From a bacterium (lineage in GTDB: Bacteria > Planctomycetota > UBA1135 > UBA2386), in the NCBI GenBank assembly GCA_030432695.1, contig JAUILN010000008.1, forward strand, positions 248,001-312,000: a DNA stretch of 64,000 nucleotides. The letters run 5' to 3'. Shown here piece by piece: positions 45,436 to 54,427 of this stretch. Numbering within the stretch: the stretch's first letter is position 1; every line of letters starts with the position of its first letter. The notes beneath the pieces are model-generated. The model saw nothing but the letters and a program-made list of their open reading frames with translations. It ran no database searches and was not told the origin of the DNA. A program made the translations under genes and the position numbers.

Positions 45436-45538
45436 GCGGATGGATCTCTCTACGGTCTTACCGGAATGCGAGCAGCGCCCGGACGGCGTGCGCCTCCGCT
45501 CCGACGCGTCATGGCGCGCCAGCACGCCACGAAACCCC

Positions 45539-46081
45539 TCACGGTCCGTCGAAGAAATCCGCGCGCTCCACGCGCGAGGCCACCCATTCCCGCGCAGCCT
45601 TCAGCGCCCGCTCGGCCGTGGCGATCGAGCAGCCCCGCTGGTCTGCGATCTCCTGCACGGTGTAACCACCGAAATAGCGCATCTCGATACAGGCTGCACC
45701 TTCCCGATCCGTCGCGGCGAGGCGTTGCAGCAAGTCGTTCACCGACAGGACCACCGCGGGATCGGGTAAGCGGCGATCGACGGTCTCTTCGGACAGCTCA
45801 CACCGCCGCCACACCCCGCCACGCCGCAGCGACTGGGAACGTCGAGCCTGCTCGACCAACAGTCGCCGGGCCTCACGTACGGCCGAGCAACGCACATCGT
45901 CCGCGCTCCGCCAGTCGAGCCCGCGCTGCCGCTGCAGCCGCAGCCAGGTCTCCATCGCGAGATCCGTAGGCGTCCACGATCGCCGCCGTTCGCTGGCAAG
46001 CCTCCTCGTCGACACCCGCTTGATGATCTCCCAGGCCGCTCGCTGCTCGGCGGAACGACCGTCCTCGCGGTCACTGACCAT
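45539..46081 (-). CDS. ECF-type sigma factor
   Basis: 180 residues. Region 2 is seen in P-T-D-L-A-M-E-T-W-L-R-L-Q-R and region 4 in M-R-Y-F-G-G-Y-T-V-Q-E-I-A-D-Q-R-G-C, followed by a basic recognition helix (S-I-A-T-A-E-R-A-L-K-A-A-R-E-W). It resembles the ECF-like sigma factors common in planctomycetes, which lie beside serine/threonine kinases. No anti-sigma gene is adjacent. The ATG is at 46081; it leads a gene set that also holds a beta-helix protein (104 bp on) and a kinase. It may direct transcription of that set from the ~270 bp upstream. Confidence 0.85.
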   Translation of the reverse strand: MVSDREDGRSAEQRAAWEIIKRVSTRRLASERRRSWTPTDLAMETWLRLQRQRGLDWRSADDVRCSAVREARRLLVEQARRSQSLRRGGVWRRCELSEETVDRRLPDPAVVLSVNDLLQRLAATDREGAACIEMRYFGGYTVQEIADQRGCSIATAERALKAAREWVASRVERADFFDGP

Positions 46082-46353
46082 CGATCGACTCCCAGAGCCG
46101 CTGGTATCCGTCCTTCACAGCCGCGGAACATAGCAAGACCAGCCGCAAGGCAGGCGGCGAAACCAACGATCTCCCGGCGTCTTTGCGACCAGGAAACCCC
46201 GATGAGAACGGTCCTTTGTCCACCCGAAACGCCCTCCATCGACGACTGCGGCCTTCCGTCGACCTCCTGCATGGCGACGCCCTGCCAGGGACAGGTTCCA
46301 ATTCGGCTCGATCCCGAAGGCACGGACCGGTCTGGCGCTCCCCCGACCATCGG

Positions 46354-47178
46354 TCACTCCTTCCACAACCCCCACCCGAACGCCTCCGCTTTGGTCGCCC
46401 GGAAGATCGTCGAGTGCTGCTCCGTGGGCCGCAGCACGCACCGCCACTCCAAGCCTTCCGCCTTCGCCGCCTCCAACGCCTCCGCCAACGCGGCGCAATG
46501 CGGCGCGATGTCGGCCGCGCCCGAGGCCGCGAACCAGAACCGCGTGTTCGGCACCGACCACTCACGCAGCCGCTCCGGCGCCCGCTTCACCAGCTCGTGG
46601 TCGTTCCACCACAGCGCGGGGTCCATCGCCAGATACACCTGGAACAGCTCGGGGCGGAGGAACAGGGTCTCGACGACGAACAGGCCTGCGGCCGACTCGC
46701 CGAGCAGGGCGCGGCGGTCGGGGCGGACGCGGTAGCGTTGTTCGACCTCGGGGATGAGTTCGTCGGCGACGAAGGAGCGGAACGCGGCGGCGCCGTCGGT
46801 GAGCGGCGCGATGTCGGCGTCGCTGGCGACCGACGAGGGGCCGGTCAGGTCGCGGCGGCGTTGGGTGTTCTCGATGCCGACCACCAGGAGCGGCGCGATC
46901 GTGCCGGCGGCGACCAGCTCGGCGATGGTGTTGGCGATGTGCGGAAAGTCCTCGGCGAGGCCGCCATCGGGCATGTAGAGGACCGGCAGGGCAGCTTCCG
47001 ACTGGGCGTAGCCTGGCGGCAGCCAGACGTTGAGGGTCCGCGTCTCGCCGAGCACGGCCGACTCGAGCGTGAAGGTCTCGTGCGCGGGGATCGGATCGGT
47101 CGGTGGCGCTTCGCCGCTGCAGGCCAGCAGGGTGGCGACACAAGCGAGCAACGGGATCGACGAAAGGCGGGGTGGCAT
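46354..47178 (-). CDS. esterase-like alpha/beta hydrolase lipoprotein
   Basis: 274 residues from the ATG at 47178. A signal peptide ends in L-L-A-C. The hydrolase belongs to the esterase D/COG2819 style: W-L-P-P-G-Y, V-L-Y-M-P-D-G-G, V-V-G-I-E-N-T, nucleophile serine in L-G-E-S-A-A-G, and H in T-E-Q-H-S-T. It probably removes ester groups from sugars or siderophore-like compounds in the envelope. It is followed on the same strand at a distance of 272 bp by the ECF sigma gene. Confidence 0.85.
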   Translation of the reverse strand: MPPRLSSIPLLACVATLLACSGEAPPTDPIPAHETFTLESAVLGETRTLNVWLPPGYAQSEAALPVLYMPDGGLAEDFPHIANTIAELVAAGTIAPLLVVGIENTQRRRDLTGPSSVASDADIAPLTDGAAAFRSFVADELIPEVEQRYRVRPDRRALLGESAAGLFVVETLFLRPELFQVYLAMDPALWWNDHELVKRAPERLREWSVPNTRFWFAASGAADIAPHCAALAEALEAAKAEGLEWRCVLRPTEQHSTIFRATKAEAFGWGLWKE

Positions 47179-47213
47179 GTGCAGGCAGACGTTATCCGCC
47201 GCCACCGCGCCTT

Positions 47214-48227
47214 TCAGCGCATGGCGCAGCGCACCACCGTCCCGCCAGTCGGCATCACGATCGACAGGTCGCCGGTGCTGCCGCGATGCAGGACGACGCG
47301 ATGCGGCACGGTGTGGAGGCCCTTCCATTGCGTCGCGCTCGGGTTGCTCACCCAGGCCATCACCTTCACCTCGTAGACGCCGGGCTCGAGGCCCGAGATC
47401 GACCAGGACCTCGGTGCCGCACCTTCGAGGTCCAGCGCCGCGCGCTTGCCGAACACGCGCTGCTCGCCCTCCACCCGCCAGGCCATCACCGAGACCCCCT
47501 CGACCTTGGTCCGCGGGCCGAAGTCCTCGGCGGAGGGCAGGACGCCATGCACCACCCCGCGCAGCGTCGCACCGGACCGGAGCACGACCCGCAACCGCTC
47601 GCCCTCGACCCGGGAGCCGAACAGCCGCTGCTGGTAGGCGACCTGGTCGGCGTGACCGACCCGCAGCCAGAACGCGCCCTCGAGTTCACGCGGCACGTCG
47701 AGCGTGACCCGACCTTCGGCATCCGTCACGCCCTCGGCGGCGGCGTACGGCACCGCGGCGTTGTTGCGCCACATCCGGTGCTCGAACGGCACGACCGAGG
47801 CCGAGGGCGCGAGCTCGGCCGCATCAGGGGTCCAGACCCACTGCACCTTCGCCGCCGATTGCGGCGCGCCTTCGGGGGAGAACACCGTGACGTGCACCGG
47901 CATGGTCGCCGCGGCGTCGAGCGGGTCGCCGCCGAGTTCGAACGCGCTGCGGAACGGCACCTGAGGCCGGCCCGCAAAGGGATCCGGCGCCGACCGGCCC
48001 TGCCGTGGAGCCTTCGACACCGAGGATTCGGGCGCGGGTCGATCGGTCTCCACCGGCCGCCGCGGCGGCGCAGCTCGGGGATCGGCGCGGAACTCTTCCG
48101 CACGCTGCTGGACCGACGCGGACGAAGGCATGCCGCTGCGCGGCTCCGTGGCAGGACTCCGGGCCAACCAGAGCACGGCGAGCGCGAGCAGCAGGACGAT
48201 CGACAGGGCGGTGGCGAAACGGAGCAT
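47214..48227 (-). CDS. membrane-anchored protein of unknown function
   Basis: 337 residues from the ATG at 48227. One N-terminal hydrophobic segment (A-L-S-I-V-L-L-L-A-L-A-V-L-W-L) anchors it. A Pro/Arg-rich linker (about 25-95) is followed by two or three strand-rich units with H-V-T-V-F-S-P-E-G and G-R-V-T-L-D-V-P-R-E, which look like Ig/carboxypeptidase-regulatory-type domains. It precedes the esterase on the same strand with a 35-bp gap, so they are probably in one operon. Function unknown. Confidence 0.62.
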   Translation of the reverse strand: MLRFATALSIVLLLALAVLWLARSPATEPRSGMPSSASVQQRAEEFRADPRAAPPRRPVETDRPAPESSVSKAPRQGRSAPDPFAGRPQVPFRSAFELGGDPLDAAATMPVHVTVFSPEGAPQSAAKVQWVWTPDAAELAPSASVVPFEHRMWRNNAAVPYAAAEGVTDAEGRVTLDVPRELEGAFWLRVGHADQVAYQQRLFGSRVEGERLRVVLRSGATLRGVVHGVLPSAEDFGPRTKVEGVSVMAWRVEGEQRVFGKRAALDLEGAAPRSWSISGLEPGVYEVKVMAWVSNPSATQWKGLHTVPHRVVLHRGSTGDLSIVMPTGGTVVRCAMR

Positions 48228-48328
48228 GGGCGACGACGACGAAGCGGAGTGCTGTGCACTCCGGGAACCCCAAGATCGCACCATACCGGCGCGCCGCGGC
48301 TCAACGCGGCCTCCGGCCGAATCCGAAG

Positions 48329-48347
48329 GGGCATGACTCGCTGCGCT
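48329..48347. repeat. intergenic repeat, second copy
   Basis: GGGCATGACTCGCTGCGCT, identical to 21673-21691. This copy lacks the matching right arm. Nearby, CTACG...CGTAG (about 48392-48415) makes a short hairpin. Confidence 0.5.
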
Positions 48348-48445
48348 GACGATCGTCCTGGCATCCACTCCCCCCGGAATCCGTCGCGTGCCGCTACGGC
48401 TTTCAGGAGTCGTAGATCAGGGCTCCCGCACAGTCGCCGCCCCCC

Positions 48446-49879
48446 TCACGGCCGTCGAGTGACCACCCGCGCGCGGCCGTCGGAACTGCGGAACACCTCC
48501 CGGTAGCCGTCGAACGCCGGGCTCGCCTCCGCCAACGTCTCGAAGCCTTCCCACGGCGGCACGTGCAGGACCAGATACTCCGGCCGATGGCGCTCGAACC
48601 ACGCGCCGAACCGGCCGGCGGCGAGGTCGGGCACCACGTCGGGCGAGACCAGGCCACAGGCGTCGACGATGCCGCGTGGCCAGACCGCATCCCCAACGCA
48701 GCCGATCTCCACCGCGCCGATCCGCGCCTCGGCCGGCGCGTGCTGGTCGAGCCACGCCCCCACCTCGCGGTAGTGCGGGTAGCTCGGCGCGCGCGCCGTG
48801 GTCCGCGGCCACCACAGCGCGACCAGGCCGAGCGTCGCCAGCAGCAACGCGGTCCGCGCCAGCCAACCGCGACTCCGTTCCCAACCGATCTGCCACGCGG
48901 CCGCCACCGCCGCCACCAGGCCCAGGTGCAGCGTGACGCCGTACCAGTGGTAGTAGGGCACGCCGAGCACGCTGTAGCCGCCGCAGACCAGCGCGATCCA
49001 CGCCAACATGGCGAGCACCCGATGCCGCGCCCACGCGGCGACCGCCACCGCGACGCCCAGCAGCGCCGCGAACGGCTTGTAGCCCAGGCCGAGCGCGCGG
49101 GCGTCGAACAGCTCGAGGGAGCGCTTCGCACCCTTGTAGTAGAGGTGGCCGTCCCACCAGCCCGACTCGGCCTGCGCGCGCTTGGCGGCGAGGGTGTCGG
49201 GGAACAGCGCGCCGAACGACCACAGCGAGAACAGCCCCCAGGCGGCGAGCGGCACGCCGCAGCACAGGGCGGCACCGATCCAGCGGGGCACATGCCAACT
49301 GCCGGTACGGAGTCGATGGTCGACGACCAGCACCGGCGCGAGCAGCAGACCTTCGGGACGGGTCAGCGTCGCGGCCGCGACCAGCAGGCCGGCCAGCGCG
49401 TGCCGGCCGCGGTTCCACGCCAGGCACGCGCCGACTCCGGTGCCGAGCAGCAGCGGCGACTCCATGCCGTAGACCGACCAGAACAGCGGCGTGCTCAGGC
49501 ACAGCAGCGAAGCCACCCACGACGGCACGCCGCCCGCGGTCCTGTCCGCGAGCAACGAGCCGAGGCACCAGGCTCCACCGCCGAGGCCGAGGACGAACAC
49601 CAGGTCCTGCGCGCGGTGCAGGTCACCCGTGACGGCCCCGAAGCCGGCCAGCAGCAGCGTGTTCAGCGCCGAGGTCGAGGCGTTGACCGCGGCCCCCGGC
49701 TCGTAGCACCAGCCGTGGCCAGCGAGCAGATTGCGTGCGTAGCGCAGCACGATCCACGCGTCGTCGGCCGGGGCCTCGCGGACCAGCGCGGCGATCCAGG
49801 CGGCGACGGCGAAGCAGGCGGCGAGGCGGCAGGCGTCCTGGAGCTTCGCGGTCGCCACCTTGTCACTTGCGCGAGGCAT
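48446..49879 (-). CDS. GT-C-like membrane glycosyltransferase
   Basis: 477 residues. About ten hydrophobic segments are visible. After the first, D-D-A-W-I-V-L-R-Y-A-R-N is the acidic motif of ArnT/PMT-like GT-C enzymes, in which the aspartates bind the metal or activate the acceptor; A-T-L-T-R-P-E-G-L-L follows further on. It probably transfers a sugar from a polyprenyl-phosphate donor outside the membrane. The C-terminal ~100 residues form a small soluble domain. No direct operon partner: the upstream divergent gene is hemA, the next gene downstream on the strand is 218 bp away. Confidence 0.8.
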   Translation of the reverse strand: MPRASDKVATAKLQDACRLAACFAVAAWIAALVREAPADDAWIVLRYARNLLAGHGWCYEPGAAVNASTSALNTLLLAGFGAVTGDLHRAQDLVFVLGLGGGAWCLGSLLADRTAGGVPSWVASLLCLSTPLFWSVYGMESPLLLGTGVGACLAWNRGRHALAGLLVAAATLTRPEGLLLAPVLVVDHRLRTGSWHVPRWIGAALCCGVPLAAWGLFSLWSFGALFPDTLAAKRAQAESGWWDGHLYYKGAKRSLELFDARALGLGYKPFAALLGVAVAVAAWARHRVLAMLAWIALVCGGYSVLGVPYYHWYGVTLHLGLVAAVAAAWQIGWERSRGWLARTALLLATLGLVALWWPRTTARAPSYPHYREVGAWLDQHAPAEARIGAVEIGCVGDAVWPRGIVDACGLVSPDVVPDLAAGRFGAWFERHRPEYLVLHVPPWEGFETLAEASPAFDGYREVFRSSDGRARVVTRRP

Positions 49880-49959
49880 CCGCGGATTGCACCCTGCCGC
49901 GGTCCGTGGGGAAAGCGCGAGTCTCCGTCCTTGGTAGGCCTGGGGCCCCGCCGAGGCTG

Positions 49960-49979
49960 TTGAGATCCACTCTCGACAA
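49960..49979 (+). promoter_or_regulatory. TTGAGA-N5-TCTC motif upstream of hemA
   Basis: TTGAGATCCACTCTCGACAA (49960-49979) has the same TTGAGA-N5-TCTC half-sites with the same 5-nt gap as the feoA operator, and lies 63 nt before the hemA ATG. No TANNNT box follows at 16-18 nt, so here it looks more like a regulator site than a -35 element. Confidence 0.4.
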
Positions 49980-50042
49980 CTTCTTGATCACGATGACGTT
50001 GCGATGACGCGCCGCATGCCGATCGGGCGGAGCATGCGCGCC

Positions 50043-51275
50043 ATGGTTCGTCTGACGCTGATCGGAATCGACCACCAAGAGGTCGCCCCGTCCCGTCTCG
50101 AAGTGCTCTCCTCCGAGAGCGAGCGGATCCGGGCCCGGCTCGTGGATCTGCGCGAGCAGGGTGCCGTGCGCGGCGCGGTGCTGCTCTCGACCTGCAACCG
50201 GGTCGAGGCGGTGCTGGACGTCGCGGAGGGCGTGAGCGCGGAGGGAGTCGGTGCAGAAGGCGCGAGCGACCGGCTCGCCGAGGACCGGTATCTCGCCGAG
50301 CTGCTCCTCGAGGGCCGCACCCGCGACGCCGAGGGGGAACTCCCCCTGCACGTGCTCGCCGACCGCGCCGGGGTCGCCCACATGTTGCGGGTCGCCACCG
50401 GCCTCGAGTCGATGGTCCTCGGTGAGGAGCAGATCCTCGGCCAGATCAGCCGGGCCTTCCAGGTCTCCGAGGAACTGGGCCTGATGAGCCGGCCGCTGCA
50501 CATGCTGCGCACCCGCCTGCTCAACGCCGCGCGCGAGCTGCGGCAGCGCACCGGCTTCTCGAAGACCCGCAGCGTCGCCGCACTGGCCGCCGACAAGCTC
50601 GCCGCCGCGGGCAAGCGACTGTGCGTGGTCGGCGCCGGCGAGACCGCGCGGCTCGCCCTCGACGTGCTGCGTCGCCGGGGCGTCGAGAACCCGCTGGTCG
50701 TCAACCGCACCCTCGACAAGGCCCAGGCCCTGGCCCGCCACTTCGGCGGCGAGGCGATGGGGCTGGCCGCGTTCCGCAAGGCGCGCGAGAACGGCGAGGT
50801 GCAGGTCGACGGCGTGCTGCTGGCGATCCACAGCCCCACTCCGGTGTTCGGCATCGAGCATGCCGCTGGCGTGAAGACCGTGGTCGACGTCAGCCAGCCG
50901 AGCGTGGTCGCCGAGGAGCTGCGCACGCTCGAGGCCTGCGCCGGCGGTTGCGAGGTCCTCGATCTCGACGGCATCGCCGCCCTGGCCGCCGAGGAGACCG
51001 CCGCGCTGCGCGAGGTCGCCGAGGTCGGGCGCGCCCAGGCCGAGGCCCGCGCCGAGCAGATCTGGGCCGACCTCGTCGACCGCCGCGCCCACCTCGGCAA
51101 GGTCGTCGACCTGCACGTGGAGAACGCCCTGTCCGAACTCGACAAGGCGCTGCGCGGCAGCCTCCAGCACCTCGCCGACGATGACCGCGACCAGCTCCGC
51201 AAGCTGTTCGAGAAGACCGCGCGCCGCAACGCCCACTTCCACCTCCGCGACCTGCGCCAGCTCCAGCCGAGCTGA
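50043..51275 (+). CDS. hemA: glutamyl-tRNA reductase
   Basis: 410 residues. L-T-L-I-G-I-D-H, the catalytic cysteine C51 in S-T-C-N-R-V-E, G-L-E-S-M-V-L-G-E-E-Q-I-L-G-Q, and the NADPH-binding V-V-G-A-G-E-T-A-R-L identify it. It reduces glutamyl-tRNA to glutamate-1-semialdehyde, the first committed step of C5 heme synthesis. ATG at 50043 has GGAG 10 nt upstream; in-frame ATGs at 50004 and 50034 are alternatives. It opens the heme gene set, followed by hemCD after 156 bp. Confidence 0.93.
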   Translation: MVRLTLIGIDHQEVAPSRLEVLSSESERIRARLVDLREQGAVRGAVLLSTCNRVEAVLDVAEGVSAEGVGAEGASDRLAEDRYLAELLLEGRTRDAEGELPLHVLADRAGVAHMLRVATGLESMVLGEEQILGQISRAFQVSEELGLMSRPLHMLRTRLLNAARELRQRTGFSKTRSVAALAADKLAAAGKRLCVVGAGETARLALDVLRRRGVENPLVVNRTLDKAQALARHFGGEAMGLAAFRKARENGEVQVDGVLLAIHSPTPVFGIEHAAGVKTVVDVSQPSVVAEELRTLEACAGGCEVLDLDGIAALAAEETAALREVAEVGRAQAEARAEQIWADLVDRRAHLGKVVDLHVENALSELDKALRGSLQHLADDDRDQLRKLFEKTARRNAHFHLRDLRQLQPS

Positions 51276-51283
51276 AGACGGAC

Positions 51284-51304
51284 ACCTGGTGCCTGGCACC
51301 AGGT
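51284..51304. repeat. perfect palindrome between hemA and hemCD
   Basis: ACCTGGTGCCTGGCACCAGGT, arms of 9 bp with a 3-nt centre, starts 8 nt after the hemA stop. It can form an mRNA hairpin and may separate hemA from hemCD expression (attenuation or 3'-end protection). Confidence 0.55.
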
Positions 51305-51431
51305 ACGAATCGCCGCGCGACGGACTCGTCTTGCTGACCCTGCCCGGCTCCCACTGCACGGGCACCGACTGCAAAAGACCGGGCACAGCCGCTCCCGCTG
51401 AAATGACCGCCCCCGCAGGCATTCCCCTCCC

Positions 51432-53063
51432 GTGATCGTCCTCGGAACCCGCGGCAGCGACCTCGCTCTCACCCAATCCCGCCACGTCGGCGAAGCGGTC
51501 CAGGCCGCCACCGGCGAGCCCTTCCGCCTCGAGATCATCCGCACCCGCGGCGACGCGATCCTCGACAAGCCCCTCCCCCTCGTCGGCGGAAAGGGCCTGT
51601 TCACCGCCGAACTCGAAGAGGCGCTGCGCGAAGGCCGCATCGACTTCGCGGTCCACAGCCTCAAGGACCTCCCCGTCGAGGACCCCGCCGGCCTGACCCT
51701 CGGCGCCATCCCGCCCCGCGCCCCGGTCCACGACGTCCTGGTCTACGACCCAGCCCACCACGACCCCGAGGGCGGGACCCTGCCGCTCGCCGACGGCCGC
51801 CGTCTCGGCACCTCCTCCCCGCGCCGCGCCGCCGCTGCCGCCTGCCTGCGCAAGGACCTCGTGATCGCCGACGTCCGCGGCAACGTGCCGACCCGCGCCG
51901 ACAAGGTGCGCCGTGGCGACTACCACGCGGTGCTCCTCGCCGCCGCCGGCCTCGAACGCCTGGCACTGCCGCTCGACGGTCTGGCCCGCGCCGAGCTGCC
52001 GGTCGACCGATTCGTCCCGGCCCCCGGTCAGGGAGCCCTCGGCGTGCAGTGCCGCCGCGACGACCAGCGCGTCCTCGACCTGCTCGCCGCGATCCACGAT
52101 CCGGTCACCGCGCGCTGCGTCCACGCCGAGCGCGCCGTGCTGTCAGGCCTCGGCGGCGGTTGCTCGACCCCGCTCGGCGCGCTCGCCACCCCGCTGCCCG
52201 GAGGCGACGGCTTCCGCCTGCTCGCCGCGCTGTTCACGCGGAACGGCTCGCCCGCCCACCGCGTGCTCTACGACCGCTGCGGCGACGACCTCGACGTGCT
52301 GGTCGGCGAGGCGGTGTCGATCCTGCGCCGGCTGGCCACCGAACCGCTGCGCGACCGCCGCGTCTGCGTGGTCCGCCCCGGTGGTGAGGACTCCGGACTC
52401 ACCGCGCACCTCGCGGTCGCCGGCGCACAGGTCGAGCTGGTCGCCACCACCGAAGCGCTGCCGGTGCACGCCGCCGAGGCCGAGCTCGATGCGCTGCTCG
52501 CCTGCCCGGCGTTCGCGCTCACCTCCGCGCGCGCCGTCGACCGCCTGTTCGAGGAAGCCGCCCGTCGTGCCGTCGATCTCGGCACGCGCCGCTTCTTCGC
52601 GGTCGGCCCGGCCACCGCCGCGGCGCTGGCCGGCCGCGAGGTCGTCGCCGAGGTCCCCGACGAACCAGCCGGTGGAGCAGCACTCGCCGCGCACGTCCTC
52701 GCCAGCGATCTGCCCGCCGACGCCGCGCTCGGCTTCCCCTGCGCGCAGGACCCGCACCCCGCGCTGGCCGACACCCTGCGCGCCGCCGGCCGCACGCTGC
52801 AGCAGGTCGCTCTCTACCGCATCGCGCCGCTGCCCGGCGTGCAGTGGCCGGACGCCGGTTCCTGGGACGCCCTGCTGTTCACCAGTCCCTCGGCGGTCCA
52901 CGCGGCCCCTGCCGATCCCCCGCCGGCGCGCCACGTCCTGGCACTCGGCGACAGCACCGCACGGTCCCTCGCCGAGCGCGGCCTCGACGCCACCACCGCC
53001 GCGCGCCCCGATCCCGCGGCAGTCGTCGATCTGCTCGCCAACCTGCCGGCCACGACGGCATGA
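51432..53063 (+). CDS. hemCD: fused porphobilinogen deaminase and uroporphyrinogen-III synthase
   Basis: 543 residues from GTG at 51432. Residues ~1-300 are HemC: L-G-T-R-G-S-D-L-A-L, V-H-S-L-K-D-L-P, and C244 in G-G-G-C-S-T-P-L-G-A, which anchors the dipyrromethane cofactor. From about 305 the HemD fold follows (V-C-V-V-R-P-G-G, then A-L-T-S-A-R-A-V and L-F-T-S-P-S-A-V). The fusion joins polymerisation of four porphobilinogens with closure to uroporphyrinogen III, which limits loss of the unstable hydroxymethylbilane. hemB is not in the window. Its stop overlaps an ATG (ATGA at 53060) in the hemL frame. Confidence 0.93.
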   Translation: MIVLGTRGSDLALTQSRHVGEAVQAATGEPFRLEIIRTRGDAILDKPLPLVGGKGLFTAELEEALREGRIDFAVHSLKDLPVEDPAGLTLGAIPPRAPVHDVLVYDPAHHDPEGGTLPLADGRRLGTSSPRRAAAAACLRKDLVIADVRGNVPTRADKVRRGDYHAVLLAAAGLERLALPLDGLARAELPVDRFVPAPGQGALGVQCRRDDQRVLDLLAAIHDPVTARCVHAERAVLSGLGGGCSTPLGALATPLPGGDGFRLLAALFTRNGSPAHRVLYDRCGDDLDVLVGEAVSILRRLATEPLRDRRVCVVRPGGEDSGLTAHLAVAGAQVELVATTEALPVHAAEAELDALLACPAFALTSARAVDRLFEEAARRAVDLGTRRFFAVGPATAAALAGREVVAEVPDEPAGGAALAAHVLASDLPADAALGFPCAQDPHPALADTLRAAGRTLQQVALYRIAPLPGVQWPDAGSWDALLFTSPSAVHAAPADPPPARHVLALGDSTARSLAERGLDATTAARPDPAAVVDLLANLPATTA

Positions 53064-53086
53064 TGCCAGGCCACCGACCCCTGCCC

Positions 53087-54427
53087 ATGAACCAGACCAG
53101 CCAGCACGCACGGACCGCCACCAACGCGCACCTGTTCGACCGGGCCCGCGGCATCCTGCCCGGCGGCGTCTCCTCGCCGGTCCGCGCCTTCCGCGCCGTC
53201 GGCGGCACGCCCCGCTTCGTCGACCGCGCCTCCGGCTCGCGCTTCACCGACGCCGAGGGCGAGGTCTACCTCGACTTCGTGCAGTCGTGGGGCCCGCTGA
53301 TCCTCGGCCACGCCCATCCCGAGATCGTCGACACCGTCACCGCAGCGGCGCAGCGCGGCCTCACCTACGGCGCGCCCCACCTCGGCGAGGTCGAGTTGGC
53401 CGAACGCATCCGCGACGCCTACCCCGGCGCCGACCGGGTCCGCTTCACCTCGTCGGGCACCGAGGCGACGATGTCGGCGATCCGCCTGGCGCGCGGCTTC
53501 ACCGGCCGCGACCGCCTGCTGAAGTTCGACGGCTGCTACCACGGCCACAGCGACGGCCTGCTGGTCGCCGCCGGCTCGGGCGCGATCACCCTCGGCGAGC
53601 CCTCGTCCGCCGGCGTGCCCGCCGACGTCGCGAAGTGGACCTCGGTGCTGCCGCTCGACGACGACACGGCACTCGAGACCTTCTTCGCCGCCCACGGTGC
53701 CGAGACCGCCGCGGTGATCCTCGAGCCGATGCCGGCCAACAACGGCCTCTTGCTGCAGCGCTGCGACTGGCTACGCAAGCTGTCGGGCCTAGCGAAGCAG
53801 CACGGCACGCTGGTGATCTGGGACGAGGTGATCTCCGGCTTCCGCGTCGGCATGGGTGGCGCGACCGACCTCTACGGCATCACGCCGGACCTGGTCACCT
53901 TCGGCAAGATCGTCGGCGGCGGCCTGCCCTGCGGCGCCTTCGCCGGCCGCGCCGAGATCTTCGAGCAGCTCGCGCCGCTCGGTCCGGTCTACCAGGCCGG
54001 CACCCTGTCGGGGAATCCGCTGGCGATGGCCGCGGGCGCCAAGACCCTGGAGATCCTGGTGCGCGACGACGTGCACGCGCGGCTGAACATCCTCGGCCGC
54101 CGCCTCGAACAGGGCGTCCGCGCGCACATCGACGCGCACCCCGACTGGCGGGTCGCAATCGTCCGCGTCGGCTCGGTGTTCTGGATGGCGTTCGGTGACC
54201 GCACCCCGCCGCGCCGCGCCGACGCCATCGCCGCCGACGCGGCACAGCTCTACGGCCGGTTCTTCAACGCCTGCCTCGACCGCAAGGTCTACCTCGCGCC
54301 GTCGGCCTACGAGGTCGGCTTCCTGTCGCTCGCCCACACCGACGATGAGATCGACCGCGCCGTCGAGGTGTTCGCCGAGGCCCTCGCCGCGACCTTCGCG
54401 CCGGCGTCCGGCAGCAGGGAGTCATGA
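53087..54427 (+). CDS. hemL: glutamate-1-semialdehyde 2,1-aminomutase
   Basis: 446 residues from the ATG at 53087, or slightly longer from 53060, whose ATGA overlaps the hemCD stop. Family marks are L-P-G-G-V-S-S-P-V-R-A-F, G-P-L-I-L-G-H, and the pyridoxal phosphate lysine K274 in T-F-G-K-I-V-G-G-G. It converts glutamate-1-semialdehyde to 5-aminolevulinate, completing the C5 route begun by HemA. The next gene starts inside its stop (ATGA at 54424). Confidence 0.94.
   Translation: MNQTSQHARTATNAHLFDRARGILPGGVSSPVRAFRAVGGTPRFVDRASGSRFTDAEGEVYLDFVQSWGPLILGHAHPEIVDTVTAAAQRGLTYGAPHLGEVELAERIRDAYPGADRVRFTSSGTEATMSAIRLARGFTGRDRLLKFDGCYHGHSDGLLVAAGSGAITLGEPSSAGVPADVAKWTSVLPLDDDTALETFFAAHGAETAAVILEPMPANNGLLLQRCDWLRKLSGLAKQHGTLVIWDEVISGFRVGMGGATDLYGITPDLVTFGKIVGGGLPCGAFAGRAEIFEQLAPLGPVYQAGTLSGNPLAMAAGAKTLEILVRDDVHARLNILGRRLEQGVRAHIDAHPDWRVAIVRVGSVFWMAFGDRTPPRRADAIAADAAQLYGRFFNACLDRKVYLAPSAYEVGFLSLAHTDDEIDRAVEVFAEALAATFAPASGSRES

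Noticed and set aside
49957..49990. A standard sigma-70 promoter directly before hemA
   Set aside because: TTGAGA is a fair -35 match, but no TANNNT box lies 16-18 nt downstream; reported instead as a possible regulator site.
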